Shown: piece by piece, positions 1-8,843 of the stretch
How the letters are laid out: every line of letters starts with the position of its first letter
How positions within the stretch are numbered: position 1 is the stretch's first letter
Source: Lachnospiraceae bacterium
GTDB taxonomy: Bacteria > Bacillota > Clostridia > Lachnospirales > Lachnospiraceae
Length of the DNA: 57,234 nucleotides
Reading direction: 5' to 3'
Assembly (NCBI GenBank): GCA_021203205.1
Contig: JAJQBQ010000034.1
Coordinates: 1 to 57,234 of the forward strand
Made by a program: the position numbers and the translations under genes
The notes under the pieces: generated by a model
The model's input: the letters and a program-made list of their open reading frames with translations, nothing else
What the model was told of the DNA's origin: nothing
Databases searched by the model: none

Positions 1-583
1 GTAATATGAGTACACAGGCAAATATATTTGCAGTATAATTGTATGTTCCCATTCCATAATCAAATCCATATGAAATAGAATCCGTCAAGATACTGCGAAC
101 CTGCAAGATATACCTAAATGGTGCAAATCCACTGAAATGAGTAAAGTAAGACCATAAAGTAAAACATGCAAATGCAGAAAAAGAAGCAATTACAAATTGA
201 AATCTTGTTTTTGTCCAATAGCAGTATCTCGCTGTCGGAACCACAATTAAATAAAATATTACAAGATTCTTAAGATGCTCCTGCGTATAATCCAAGATTA
301 ATGAATTAGTATGGATAATACAAAAGATAAAAGTATGTATTGATATAAAACCTATATAAATCACCACAGGAATATGTACTTTCTTGAGCTTTACATAAAT
401 TATGTTTATTATTAGTATGATTGTTATATAAATATACTTAAATCTCTGCAAATGATTACTGAATGGGAAATTGTCAACTAAGTCTAGCATAATGAATAAA
501 ATGGTCAAAAAAAACAAAAAATAAACCATCGTATGCAACTTGATGCTTGATGTATATTCTTTTTGTATATACGTACTGTCCAA
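1..583 (-). CDS. O-antigen polymerase/ligase-like membrane protein (partial, N-terminal part)
   Basis: An open frame runs from a TTG codon at 583 off the left edge of the window. TTG is chosen because AAGGAGG lies just 5' of it; the first ATG is 18 codons further in at 529 and has no such site. The 194 visible codons hold a short polar N-terminus and then about five hydrophobic helices, starting near residues 20-36 and 42-60, joined by short Lys/Arg loops. Such a hydrophobic, divergent protein at the end of a rhamnose/glycosyltransferase operon fits a Wzy-type polymerase or an O-antigen ligase that joins repeat units at the membrane. No specific motif is visible, so flippase or another polytopic protein remains possible. 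Very AT-rich compared with the rfb genes. Confidence 0.6.
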   Translation of the reverse strand, partial: MDSTYIQKEYTSSIKLHTMVYFLFFLTILFIMLDLVDNFPFSNHLQRFKYIYITIILIINIIYVKLKKVHIPVVIYIGFISIHTFIFCIIHTNSLILDYTQEHLKNLVIFYLIVVPTARYCYWTKTRFQFVIASFSAFACFTLWSYFTHFSGFAPFRYILQVRSILTDSISYGFDYGMGTYNYTANIFACVLIL

Positions 584-654
584 TTTTCCTCCTTGTGGCA
601 ACAGGAACTTTCTACCAATTACTGCAAATTCCTGAATTTTAATATATCCTCTTA

Positions 655-1413
655 TTAATTCCTTTTAATCAGCCTCTTCTTTATATTTGTATAATGTTTT
701 TTTAACAAGTCATATGTGCGATAGCCCAATATGCTTTGCAAAAAAGTAATTGTATTAAAATATAATTTCCCCTTTCCATCAACCCAACTCGCATTCATAT
801 GATGAACCATAACAGTATTTTTCGTCATACACTCATGCCAATTAGAAACATCAAAACCACAAAATATTTCAATGGGATAAACAGCTATTCCCCCAGGCAG
901 CTCTTGATATTCATTTATGTCCAGATCAATCCCTTTCTGCGCCATCAACGCAGAAAATCCGACATTAATGGGCGTCAGATCAAGCTTGCCATCTTTTAAA
1001 ATGAAATCCCGTTGCTGATAAGAATCAAAAAACTCTTTAATAATCGAATTATTTTTATCTGCCGCAATAAAAGCTGTCAATAAACTTCTATCGCTTTCAA
1101 AACCTGTTACAAGGGATTTTCCCTCTAAATAATTTTCAAATCGCTGCATGATCTCGACATCTGTGTCCAGATAAATTCCACCATACTCATATAGTGCATA
1201 TATCCTGACATAGTCACTGACAAATGCATACTTTTCTGCCGCATAAGCTTGTTTGACGTATGGAATAGAATTCTCAATGTCAAAATTTTCCTCATTCCAC
1301 TCTTTAAACTCGTAATCAAACAGAATTTCTTTCCAACCGCGTATATACTTTTCAATATTCTTTGGTTTTGGATTTCGTCCAAACCAACAGTAATGTACTA
1401 TTCTAGGTATCAT
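655..1413 (-). CDS. Glycosyltransferase family 32 (capsular polysaccharide synthesis)
   Basis: 252 residues. The N-terminus MIPRIVHYCWFGRNPKP is the classic start of GT32 sugar transferases, and the metal/nucleotide-sugar motif sits at about residues 79-86 (GGIYLDTDVE, with the DxD as D83-T-D85). The stretch AEKYAFVSDYVRIYALYEYGG just before it is also typical of the family. It should transfer a sugar from a nucleotide donor to a lipid-linked repeat unit in the cytoplasm. The start is the only good one, and it lies 37 bases from the preceding glycosyltransferase gene, so the two are co-transcribed. The acceptor and sugar cannot be read from the sequence. Confidence 0.85.
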   Translation of the reverse strand: MIPRIVHYCWFGRNPKPKNIEKYIRGWKEILFDYEFKEWNEENFDIENSIPYVKQAYAAEKYAFVSDYVRIYALYEYGGIYLDTDVEIMQRFENYLEGKSLVTGFESDRSLLTAFIAADKNNSIIKEFFDSYQQRDFILKDGKLDLTPINVGFSALMAQKGIDLDINEYQELPGGIAVYPIEIFCGFDVSNWHECMTKNTVMVHHMNASWVDGKGKLYFNTITFLQSILGYRTYDLLKKHYTNIKKRLIKRN

Positions 1414-1450
1414 CTGTCCAACTTTCTATTTTTGTTCTTTTTATGATCTT

Positions 1451-2362
1451 TCAAATTTCTTTCCTGATAAGGACATCATAAAATGTGTTATTTGTTTTAC
1501 CCGTCTTCTCAAGATCAAACTTATAACTAAGTTTGTGTACATAAGTGCTTGAAAGCAGTAATTGGTATTCCTTAATGTCAAATTCTTGAAAGAAATATTT
1601 TTTGTATAATTTATGTGCCAAATTAGAACTTACAATGTATGCCTCTTTAAACTCATTTTTATAATACTCGCAGCTCATTCTCTCGAAATATTGAAACAAG
1701 AAGTAGTCAAAAAGTGTGCTATTTTCTTCCCAATATTTTGTTAGCATGAAGTATGTCATGCTTAAAATATTGTCATTTGTTTGAGTATATAGGAACCAAT
1801 TGTTTACCATATATGGCATGGCAAAGTTCGGTAATGCCAGCCTATATTTTTCGCATTTATCGAAAAGTTTATTATCTGTAACAAGAAGTGTACCATCAAC
1901 CCAGTAGCCCCCGCTATCAATTAATAGCTTACAACGGATAATATCAGAAAAATGTGTGTTGCTTATAATTCCTGATTCATATTTTTCAATAATGTAATCT
2001 GGAATTTTGACTAAATCAAATACATTTTCTCGATTCACTAAAATAACATTTCTACTCCCACAATTCTGCATTAACGAGAAATAACATTTTCTAACTACAT
2101 CTGGAGCATTTTCTATCCCCTGTAACCACATAAAATATATATCGTTATGATTGTCCCTCTTTTCCTTACTTTCCCAATCTCTGTTGTTAATTGCACTATC
2201 CAAGTATCTATTTTTTAACACTTTATATTTGTTTGATGCCATATTATAGTCTTTATCTTTCACTTTTCCCAAAATAATTCTCATATAACGCATATATGGA
2301 TTTTTGATTGAGATTCTGTCCAGTGAACTGGCAAATTTATAATACATACCTTTTGCATTCAT
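1451..2362 (-). CDS. Capsular polysaccharide synthesis glycosyltransferase (GT32-like)
   Basis: The frame can open at GTG 2401, overlapping the gene before it, but GGAGGG 9 bases ahead of ATG 2362 favours the start given here (303 residues). The protein has the layout of the Caps_synth/GT32 group: an IYFMWLQGIENAP segment near the N-terminus and HFSDIIRCKLLIDSGGYWVDGT, where GGYWVDG stands in for the DxD region of GT32 enzymes. It is a likely cytoplasmic sugar transferase of the capsule pathway. It has only one Asp where its neighbour has DTD, so metal binding may differ. Codon use is AT-rich, as in the other distal genes of the cluster. Confidence 0.75.
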   Translation of the reverse strand: MNAKGMYYKFASSLDRISIKNPYMRYMRIILGKVKDKDYNMASNKYKVLKNRYLDSAINNRDWESKEKRDNHNDIYFMWLQGIENAPDVVRKCYFSLMQNCGSRNVILVNRENVFDLVKIPDYIIEKYESGIISNTHFSDIIRCKLLIDSGGYWVDGTLLVTDNKLFDKCEKYRLALPNFAMPYMVNNWFLYTQTNDNILSMTYFMLTKYWEENSTLFDYFLFQYFERMSCEYYKNEFKEAYIVSSNLAHKLYKKYFFQEFDIKEYQLLLSSTYVHKLSYKFDLEKTGKTNNTFYDVLIRKEI

Positions 2363-2390
2363 CACACAAATCCCTCCATAAGAGTATTGA

Positions 2391-3464
2391 TTAATACTCA
2401 CTCGTTTTCTTCTGTCTCTTTATAGCCCTGGTCAGTTTATTTACCCTCCTGCCAAGTGCAAATTTCCACTGTTGTAAATATGGCGGCATCAATTCTTTGA
2501 TTTCTTTAATTGCACCACTATACTTATTATATCTTTTTATTGTCTCGAAATCTACTACACCATCATAATCAAAAAAGCCTTGATTAGAGATTATAATATT
2601 GTCGCTTACTGCTCTACAATCTTCTGAAAAAAACTTACGTTTCTGTAAATGAATATACATATATTCATCTCTATATATTTCGCCATGTTTAATATAATAT
2701 CGAAATATACCACCTTTTTCATACACAAATAACTGTTGTTTTCTGTTTATTCCTCTTTCATAAAAATACAAATTATACAGTCTTCGGCGATTGAATGGAA
2801 AATACCAGATTTCCTGTAGTTTGTACCTTTCATAACGGACATCAATATCTGCATACAGAGGAGTCTGGAAAAAACTAATGTTGTGTGTTCGATATATTTC
2901 ATTTACACCTACGGCTTCATCAAAATAACAGATGCTATCTGTTTGATAAACTTTTTTATAATCGCCGGTAAGCCCTCCATTTAATTTAAATACTTCGCTA
3001 TTGTTTTTAGTATTGCGATACAACGATAAATGGCCTGCCGGAAGGAATTTATCATATTGCGTATAATCGTATTTTTCAAGAAACTTGCGTAAATCACCAA
3101 ATATCATGTCGCAATCGCAATGTCCCCAATACTCATATTCACCCAGATAATCTTCAAACAGCAGGCCGTAGATCGGTTTATAATCACATAATTTATATGC
3201 ACTCTCAAGATTTGCCTGAAATCCCAATGCTCGTGAAGCCCTGTCTCTTATTTCTGTTAAAGTCATCTGGACAAATTTAATATTGGGAGCATCAACCGTA
3301 AAAAGCTGGTCTGTGAAGCATAAAAAATCTATTGTTTTATTATAAATGCATGATTTGATAAATAGATCAAAATAAGGTGGAAATTTACCAAACCAGCATA
3401 GGATAATACAGATTTTATCTTTGTTTATATTTTCGCAAAGAGGAACATGTCTCTCCCCCCCCAT
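2391..3464 (-). CDS. DUF6625-type glycosyltransferase-like protein with poly-G at its start
   Basis: 357 residues. CIILCWFGKFPPYFDLFIKS at about 18-37 and EYWGHCDCDMIFGDLRKFL at about 111-129 match the DUF6625 group found in polysaccharide clusters; the DCDMIFGD stretch resembles a glycosyltransferase metal site. The function is inferred only from this resemblance and from its neighbours. The start codon runs directly into eight G residues (3455-3462 on the minus strand, read as ATG-GGG-GGG-GAG), so loss or gain of one G would put the rest out of frame. No good ribosome binding site precedes this ATG, which leaves the exact start uncertain. The 3' end overlaps an alternative GTG of the next gene. 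Confidence 0.65.
   Translation of the reverse strand: MGGERHVPLCENINKDKICIILCWFGKFPPYFDLFIKSCIYNKTIDFLCFTDQLFTVDAPNIKFVQMTLTEIRDRASRALGFQANLESAYKLCDYKPIYGLLFEDYLGEYEYWGHCDCDMIFGDLRKFLEKYDYTQYDKFLPAGHLSLYRNTKNNSEVFKLNGGLTGDYKKVYQTDSICYFDEAVGVNEIYRTHNISFFQTPLYADIDVRYERYKLQEIWYFPFNRRRLYNLYFYERGINRKQQLFVYEKGGIFRYYIKHGEIYRDEYMYIHLQKRKFFSEDCRAVSDNIIISNQGFFDYDGVVDFETIKRYNKYSGAIKEIKELMPPYLQQWKFALGRRVNKLTRAIKRQKKTSEY
3455..3462 (-). repeat. Poly-G tract (8 G) at a start codon
   Basis: Eight consecutive G on the minus strand begin with the G of the ATG of the DUF6625 gene. The present length keeps the gene in frame. Such tracts mutate by slipped-strand mispairing and commonly give on/off phase variation of surface-polysaccharide enzymes; this role is inferred here. 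Confidence 0.6.
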
Positions 3465-3496
3465 AAGAAACTGTCACAAGTTTCTTTTTATCTATT

Positions 3497-4564
3497 CTAC
3501 ACTTCATTTTCTTTTTCATTTACCTTCTCCCTCGTTTCGCAGCTTATTATTTCCCCTATATTTTCAGCAAAAGCATCCTCCCGATAGTTATTTACAAAGA
3601 AGTTTCGTGCGTTATCAGCCATCTTTTTATAAAAAGTCTGATCAGATAATTTTGCCATTGCTTTATGTAACTCATCCGAATCCTTAACTATCATAAGCGC
3701 AGTCTCATCCGGTTCTACGTAATCCGTAATTGTAGCGCTTTTTGTGCAGATCACAGGCTTACCCAGCATCATGGCATGTAAAGCAACCATTTGTCCTGCT
3801 GAAATATTTTCATCGTAAAAGGGCATAATCACAGCGTAACACTGCGCTATCTTCTTTAAATATGCTTCATCACGGCAATCGTTATAGCAAATGATATTTT
3901 CTTTCCCTTTATAAGAATATACATCACAAATAATCTCTAACGGAGGATCGTTTTCATTCCATACACTTGTAAGAAAATCATAATCCCTGTTGCTCCGGCC
4001 GGCTGCAAGATATTTATTCGTTGTGGTAATTTCATCTCTATATTTTTCATATTCATCCGCCACCACATACTTCATATAGTGGAATCTATCTTTTGGTACT
4101 CCAAACACTGAAGAATAATAATCTGCCTCCTGACTTGAAAATATAATAAAACGATCTACATACTCAGAACAAACAATTCTTTTCATAAACCAATCGTAAG
4201 CCTTTCCTTTTAAACCTTTTTTGGGTTTATAAATAAAGGTCATGACTGTCAGATCAATCGTCTTTTTGCAGTGAAAAATGCTAAAATAAAAAGCGAGTAT
4301 TAATCCGTAAAATTGTTGCCAAGCTAATACTCTCTCATATCGTTTTCTTTTTATAAAGATTTTAAATGGAAGCCAAAAATACTTGACATATCGGACAAGT
4401 GATTTATACCCCCCCCCAGAGCTTCCGTTAAAATCATAATTACTTGTCAGTCCAATCCCTGTCCATTTTTCTTTTGTCGCGTTCTCCAATGCTATTCTAA
4501 AAGACCAATTATCCTCTTGTTTGAAATCAGTCAAAATAACATTTTGTTTTTCCTGACTACCCAT
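3497..4564 (-). CDS. Glycosyltransferase family 4-like enzyme with internal poly-G tract
   Basis: 355 residues. The C-terminal half has the GT-B fold signature: a donor-binding segment around ENISAGQMVALHAMMLGKPVICTKSATITDYV, where family 4 enzymes have EGFG(x)5E. The central part (IIFSSQEADYYSSVFGVPKDRFHYMKY) is typical of the second Rossmann domain entry. It should add a sugar to the growing repeat unit in the cytoplasm. Residues 50-52 are three Gly encoded by nine consecutive G (4409-4417), a slippage-prone tract early in the gene. The gene lies 17 bases after the Cps2T-like gene. The sugar and linkage are unknown. Confidence 0.8.
   Translation of the reverse strand: MGSQEKQNVILTDFKQEDNWSFRIALENATKEKWTGIGLTSNYDFNGSSGGGYKSLVRYVKYFWLPFKIFIKRKRYERVLAWQQFYGLILAFYFSIFHCKKTIDLTVMTFIYKPKKGLKGKAYDWFMKRIVCSEYVDRFIIFSSQEADYYSSVFGVPKDRFHYMKYVVADEYEKYRDEITTTNKYLAAGRSNRDYDFLTSVWNENDPPLEIICDVYSYKGKENIICYNDCRDEAYLKKIAQCYAVIMPFYDENISAGQMVALHAMMLGKPVICTKSATITDYVEPDETALMIVKDSDELHKAMAKLSDQTFYKKMADNARNFFVNNYREDAFAENIGEIISCETREKVNEKENEV
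4409..4417 (-). repeat. Poly-G tract (9 G) inside a glycosyltransferase gene
   Basis: Nine consecutive G on the minus strand encode Gly50-Gly52 of the GT4-like protein. The tract is in frame as sequenced. A change by one or two bases would truncate the enzyme after about 50 residues. Together with the 8-G tract in the next gene it suggests a contingency locus. Confidence 0.6.
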
Positions 4565-4581
4565 TCTCTTTCACCTGTTTT

Positions 4582-5793
4582 CTATGCATTCTCTTTCTTC
4601 TCCCACAATCTCCCATATTGTGCCGCAATATAATCCCAACTATACCATTCCCTAATCCTTCTATGCGCCTTCGCACCCAGCTCAGCCACCTCATTTCGGC
4701 TCATACCGTCTGCCTTATGAATCAACTGGGCCATGTTTCCCGGTTCTTTGTTCCAATACAATGCTCCATCTTCCGCAACTTCCTTATTGAATCCAATATC
4801 GAAAAGCAGATTCAATTCTGTGCTGCCAAGCGCCTCCAACAGGCTGGGGTTTGTCCCGCCAACTTCATGTCCGTGAAAGTACCCATAGGCGTTTTCGCGG
4901 ATTTTCATCAACAGTTCTTCATCATAAACCGTTCCCACAAATTTAATTCTTTTATCCGCCCGAAAATGAAATTCTCTGTCTATTTTTTCGAGCAATGCTT
5001 CGTTGTGAGTTGTAATGATAGCAAAGTCTCTCTTCGTATCGCTTTTCATAAACTCCCTGATCATGGTTTCGTAGTTATTTTCCGGTACAAAACGGCCGAC
5101 AGCCAGGTAATACCCTTTTGGTGTCAGCCCCTTTTCTTTATACCAGTTCAGGAGAGATTTATCGTCATCGGCCAGCCTGCTTTTCCGCGTTTCGGCACCG
5201 TACGCTATAAAAGTGGTTTTCGGCTGATATTTGGCATACGTCTCATGTATGTACTTTTCAATATTCTTGCTGTCACAGATAACCAGATCACTGTGTTTTA
5301 CCATCATCCTTTCCGACAGCTTCCAGTACTTGCGCACCAGAAAAGGCCACTTTGCCCGGAGGAATTCATGGCCGTCCGGGTTAAGATACAATTTTCCGCC
5401 GAGTGCGTGTATCTTTCTCTGAAAATATCCGGTTACCGGGCCGATACGGCACGCTAATATATACACTATAGGATGCTCAATATGCATCTTTTCAATATAC
5501 TTACAGCACTTCCGTAAGGAGGAAATATCGTAGACAATCGCCTGTGCCGACCCGATCGGAAAGCTTTTTACCTTGAAGCAGTGCGCATTATGGTAGGAAA
5601 ATTCATTTTCCGAAATCTTTACCGCGCCTTCCGTTGTCGCTTCGTCCATACTGCCTTCACCGTCGGCCTTGCAGGCTACGTGATATTTGATGTCAGCGTT
5701 ATCCTGATGGTATTCTGTTAATTTATTTAGGAAAGTCTCGTAGCCGCCATATGCGCCCAGGCTTTTTGCGCCGACTATAAACACGTGCTGCAT
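4582..5793 (-). CDS. Rhamnosyltransferase of the Cps2T type (DUF1972 N-domain)
   Basis: 403 residues. The N-terminus VFIVGAKSLGAYGGYETFLNKL is the DUF1972 signature seen in Streptococcus beta-1,4-rhamnosyltransferase Cps2T, and ACRIGPVTGYF with KLYLNPDGHEFLRAKWPFLVRKYWKLSERMMVKHSDLVICDS continues the match. The second half is a GT4 domain, with GGTNPSLLEALGS as donor site near residue 310. It probably transfers L-rhamnose from dTDP-L-rhamnose, which the four genes upstream in the operon make. That context supports the assignment. It is the first glycosyltransferase after the rfb block. GC content is intermediate between the rfb genes and the AT-rich distal genes. Confidence 0.85.
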   Translation of the reverse strand: MQHVFIVGAKSLGAYGGYETFLNKLTEYHQDNADIKYHVACKADGEGSMDEATTEGAVKISENEFSYHNAHCFKVKSFPIGSAQAIVYDISSLRKCCKYIEKMHIEHPIVYILACRIGPVTGYFQRKIHALGGKLYLNPDGHEFLRAKWPFLVRKYWKLSERMMVKHSDLVICDSKNIEKYIHETYAKYQPKTTFIAYGAETRKSRLADDDKSLLNWYKEKGLTPKGYYLAVGRFVPENNYETMIREFMKSDTKRDFAIITTHNEALLEKIDREFHFRADKRIKFVGTVYDEELLMKIRENAYGYFHGHEVGGTNPSLLEALGSTELNLLFDIGFNKEVAEDGALYWNKEPGNMAQLIHKADGMSRNEVAELGAKAHRRIREWYSWDYIAAQYGRLWEKKENA

Positions 5794-5835
5794 CTGTTTT
5801 CCTCTCTTGCGTTTTCCAAAGTTACAAATGTTCTG

Positions 5836-6441
5836 TCAAAACCGAAACGTATCGCGTATCCCAACCCACTTCTGATCTTTCTCGCTGAGATTCAAAGGTA
5901 TTCCGTCAAAAAAATACCCATCCGCTTTTGCCGTTCCCTGATATTCTCCGACCACTCCCGGCCAGGCAATCCCTATCTCCGGATCGTTCCACGCCAGACC
6001 GCCCTCATCATTCGGATGGTAAAAGTCATCGCACTTATAGCAAAACTCGGCCGTATCGGACAACACCAGGAAACCGTGAGCAAAGCCTTTCGGAATCAGG
6101 AACTGTTTTTTATTCTCCTCCGTCAATTCGGTGCCGTACCATTTTCCATATGTTTCGCTGCCGGAACGCAGATCCACAGCCACATCGAACACGGCACCTT
6201 TGATGACCCTCACCAGCTTTGTCTGCGGGAAGTTCTTCTGGAAGTGTAATCCCCGCAAAACGCCTTTTGTGGACATCGACTGGTTATCCTGTACAAATAC
6301 GATGTCGATTCCGGCTTCTTCCATGTCCCGCTGACTGTATGTTTCCATAAAAAATCCACGGTTGTCACCGTGGACGGCCGGTTCGATGACACACAATCCC
6401 CGGATACCGGCTACATCTTTTTCTACCCTGATCTGCCCCAT
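5836..6441 (-). CDS. rfbC: dTDP-4-dehydrorhamnose 3,5-epimerase
   Basis: 201 residues from ATG 6441, preferred over the upstream ATG at 6456 because GAGGTG lies 7 bases ahead. The epimerase core is clear: HGDNRGFFMETYSQRDM, SMSTKGVLRGLHFQ (the catalytic His region), KLVRVIKGAVFDVAVDLRSGS and FLIPKGFAHGFLVLSDTAEFCYKCDDFY with the Tyr/Lys active-site residues. It converts dTDP-4-keto-6-deoxyglucose to dTDP-4-keto-L-rhamnose, step three of dTDP-L-rhamnose synthesis. It is last of the four rfb genes in transcription order. Confidence 0.95.
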   Translation of the reverse strand: MGQIRVEKDVAGIRGLCVIEPAVHGDNRGFFMETYSQRDMEEAGIDIVFVQDNQSMSTKGVLRGLHFQKNFPQTKLVRVIKGAVFDVAVDLRSGSETYGKWYGTELTEENKKQFLIPKGFAHGFLVLSDTAEFCYKCDDFYHPNDEGGLAWNDPEIGIAWPGVVGEYQGTAKADGYFFDGIPLNLSEKDQKWVGIRDTFRF

Positions 6442-6659
6442 AATCTCGCACCTCATCTGACGAATTTGATCTTCATGAATTCGAATAACCGAGAATGAAT
6501 TCTTCCACGATTCATTTCTTTCAAATTCATTTGCGATACTGCTCTTTCAAATCCGTCTTTTTCGAATCTGTTTCTTTCAAATTTATCTCTTCAAGCCTTC
6601 TCTTAGAACCATCTCCCGACACTTTCCGGGGAATGTCGCTTCCGATCGGCTTTCTCACC
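6442..6659. repeat. Intergenic spacer with degenerate TTTCAAAT/TTCGAAT repeats
   Basis: This 218-base spacer between rfbD and rfbC holds many imperfect copies of a short unit resembling TTTCAAATTCATTT or TTTTCGAATCTGTTTC on the plus strand (purine-rich in the operon mRNA). No gene or clear terminator is seen. Similar degenerate spacers occur between dnaK and dnaJ and upstream of hrcA. Confidence 0.5.
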
Positions 6660-7580
6660 CTATTTCTTTACATCGATCTCTCTCAAATACCTCCCCACCG
6701 CATCCTTCCAGTCCGGCAGTGGTTCGAATCCGTTCTCCGCCAGCTTGCTCTTATCCAGCCTGCTGTTGAACGGTCTGGCGGCCTTGCTTAACCCGTATTC
6801 TTCCGTGGTCACCGGAATCACCTTCGTCCGGTATCCCGCCTGCCGGTAGATTTCTCGTGAGAAGTCATACCAGCTGATGTATCCGCCCTCGTTCGTGGCG
6901 TGGTAGTAGCCGTATTTTTCCGTCTCCGCCATATCTGCCAGGAGCCTGGCAAGGTCGCTGGTGTAGGTCGGCGTGCCGATCTGGTCGTTCACAACCCGCA
7001 CGGTGTCGTGCGTCTTGCCCACATTTAGCATGGTGCGGATGAAGTTCTTTCCGTTTCGGCCGAACACCCAGGCGATCCGGACAATGAAGTATTTCTCAAG
7101 CAGGGATGCCACCGCCAGTTCGCCTTCCAGTTTGGTCTGCCCGTAGACATTGAGCGGCCGGTAGTCTTTGCAGTCCGGCTGCCAGGGTTCCGTGCCCTGC
7201 CCGTCAAATACATAGTCGGTGCTGATGTAGATCATCTTGCAGTCCAGCGCCCTGCAGGCCTCCGCGATATGTTTCGTGCCGCCGGCGTTCACCGCGCGAA
7301 CCATCTCTGCTTTGTCGTCATCCTCCGCCGGATCCACCGCCGTCCAGGCGGCGCAGTGAACCACCACGTCCGGCCGGATTTCCGAGATGACCTTCGAAAC
7401 CATATCCGCGTCGGTAATATCCAGGGATACATATGGAGCCCCGGTCACCGCGGTGCCGTCGGCTGCGCCTGTATATCTGTCGGCCACGTCGGAGCCGATC
7501 CCCTCGTGGCCCCGCCTGTACAGTTCATTCATCACATCGTGCCCGAGCTGTCCCCCGACACCGGTTACAAAAAATTTCAT
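6660..7580 (-). CDS. rfbD: dTDP-4-dehydrorhamnose reductase
   Basis: 306 residues. The N-terminus MKFFVTGVGGQLGHDVM carries the Rossmann GxxGxxG motif for NADPH. STDYVFDGQG near 123-132, followed by YGQTKLEGE, gives the SDR catalytic Thr/Tyr-x-x-x-Lys, and RIAWVFGRNGKNFIRTM is family-typical. It reduces dTDP-4-keto-L-rhamnose to dTDP-L-rhamnose. A GAGGAAA sequence precedes the ATG. A ten-residue insertion at about 36-46 (rich in Gly/Ala/Thr) separates the first strand-helix units and looks like a harmless loop. It sits between rfbB and rfbC in the operon. Confidence 0.95.
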   Translation of the reverse strand: MKFFVTGVGGQLGHDVMNELYRRGHEGIGSDVADRYTGAADGTAVTGAPYVSLDITDADMVSKVISEIRPDVVVHCAAWTAVDPAEDDDKAEMVRAVNAGGTKHIAEACRALDCKMIYISTDYVFDGQGTEPWQPDCKDYRPLNVYGQTKLEGELAVASLLEKYFIVRIAWVFGRNGKNFIRTMLNVGKTHDTVRVVNDQIGTPTYTSDLARLLADMAETEKYGYYHATNEGGYISWYDFSREIYRQAGYRTKVIPVTTEEYGLSKAARPFNSRLDKSKLAENGFEPLPDWKDAVGRYLREIDVKK

Positions 7581-7696
7581 GCTGATTTCCTCATCCCGCG
7601 GTCATGATGATGCCACGGATAGCAACGTTTTAACTTAAACGTCAAACAACTCCTGTAAATCACAACATCCTCTGTATTATGTTTTTCCAATCTATA

Positions 7697-8716
7697 TCAC
7701 CGCTCCTGATACATCCGCCGGTAATAATCCCGATATTCCCCGCTGATGATGGTCTCCCACCATTCTCTGTTATCCAGGTACCACCGGATCGTCTTTCGAA
7801 TGCCGTCCTCAAACTTTGTCTCCGGCAGCCAGCCCAGCTCGTTGTGAATCTTTGTCGGGTCAATGGCATAGCGCATATCGTGTCCCTTGCGGTCGGTGAC
7901 ATGGGTGATCAGGCTTTCCGGCTTGCCCAGCTCCCGGCAGATGATCTTTACGATGTCGATGTTTCGCATCTCGTTGTGCCCGCCCACATTGTAGACCTCG
8001 CCGACCCGCCCCTCATGGATAATCAGGTCAATCGCCCGGCAGTGATCCTCCACGTACAGCCAGTCCCGGACGTTTAAACCTTCGCCGTACACCGGAAGCG
8101 GTTTGTCGTTCAGCGCGTTCGCGATCATCAGCGGAATCAGCTTCTCCGGGAAATGATATGGACCGTAGTTGTTGGAGCAGCGGGAGACAGTCACCGGCAG
8201 ACCGTAGGTTCTGTGGTAGGCGAGAACCAGCAGATCTGCCGCCGCCTTCGAAGATGAGTACGGGCTGCTGGTGTGGATCGGCGTCTCCTCCGTGAAGAAC
8301 AGATCCGGCCGGTCCAGCGGCAGGTCGCCGTACACTTCGTCTGTGGACACCTGATGGTACCGCGTGATCCCGTACTTCCGGCAGGCATCCATCAGCACGG
8401 ATGTGCCGATGATATTCGTCTGCAGGAAGATGCCCGGGTCTTCGATGCTCCGGTCCACGTGGGATTCCGCGGCAAAGTTCACCACCATATCCGGGTGTTC
8501 TTCCTCAAACAGCCGGTACACCGCCTCCCGGTCACAGATGTCCGCCTTCACGAAGCGAAACTTCGGATGCTCCATCACCGGCGCCAGCGTGGAAAGATTC
8601 CCCGCGTACGTCAGTTTATCCAGGCAGATGATGCGGTCCTCCGGGTGCGCGTCCAACATGTGAAAAATAAAATTGGATCCGATAAAACCGGCCCCGCCGG
8701 TCACTATGATAACCAT
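7697..8716 (-). CDS. rfbB: dTDP-glucose 4,6-dehydratase
   Basis: 339 residues from ATG 8716 (MVIIVTGGAGFIGSNF); the longer frame from 8740 is rejected because GAGAGG lies ahead of 8716 and the family starts at this point. GGAGFIGS binds NAD. STDEVYGDLP and YSSSKAAADLLV supply the catalytic Thr-Asp-Glu and Tyr-x-x-x-Lys residues, and RCSNNYGPYHFPEKLIPL is diagnostic for RfbB. It converts dTDP-glucose to dTDP-4-keto-6-deoxyglucose. The upstream spacer carries TTCCGAATT-like degenerate repeats. Confidence 0.96.
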   Translation of the reverse strand: MVIIVTGGAGFIGSNFIFHMLDAHPEDRIICLDKLTYAGNLSTLAPVMEHPKFRFVKADICDREAVYRLFEEEHPDMVVNFAAESHVDRSIEDPGIFLQTNIIGTSVLMDACRKYGITRYHQVSTDEVYGDLPLDRPDLFFTEETPIHTSSPYSSSKAAADLLVLAYHRTYGLPVTVSRCSNNYGPYHFPEKLIPLMIANALNDKPLPVYGEGLNVRDWLYVEDHCRAIDLIIHEGRVGEVYNVGGHNEMRNIDIVKIICRELGKPESLITHVTDRKGHDMRYAIDPTKIHNELGWLPETKFEDGIRKTIRWYLDNREWWETIISGEYRDYYRRMYQER

Positions 8717-8843
8717 ATATGTATTTCCTCTCTGAGACATTTCGGATTTATTTCTGATCCCTTCCGAACTTCTTCCGAATTCCTTCCTGATTCATTCCGG
8801 ATTCCTCCTGATGGCTGACTTTGCACAGACATTCACATATTTT

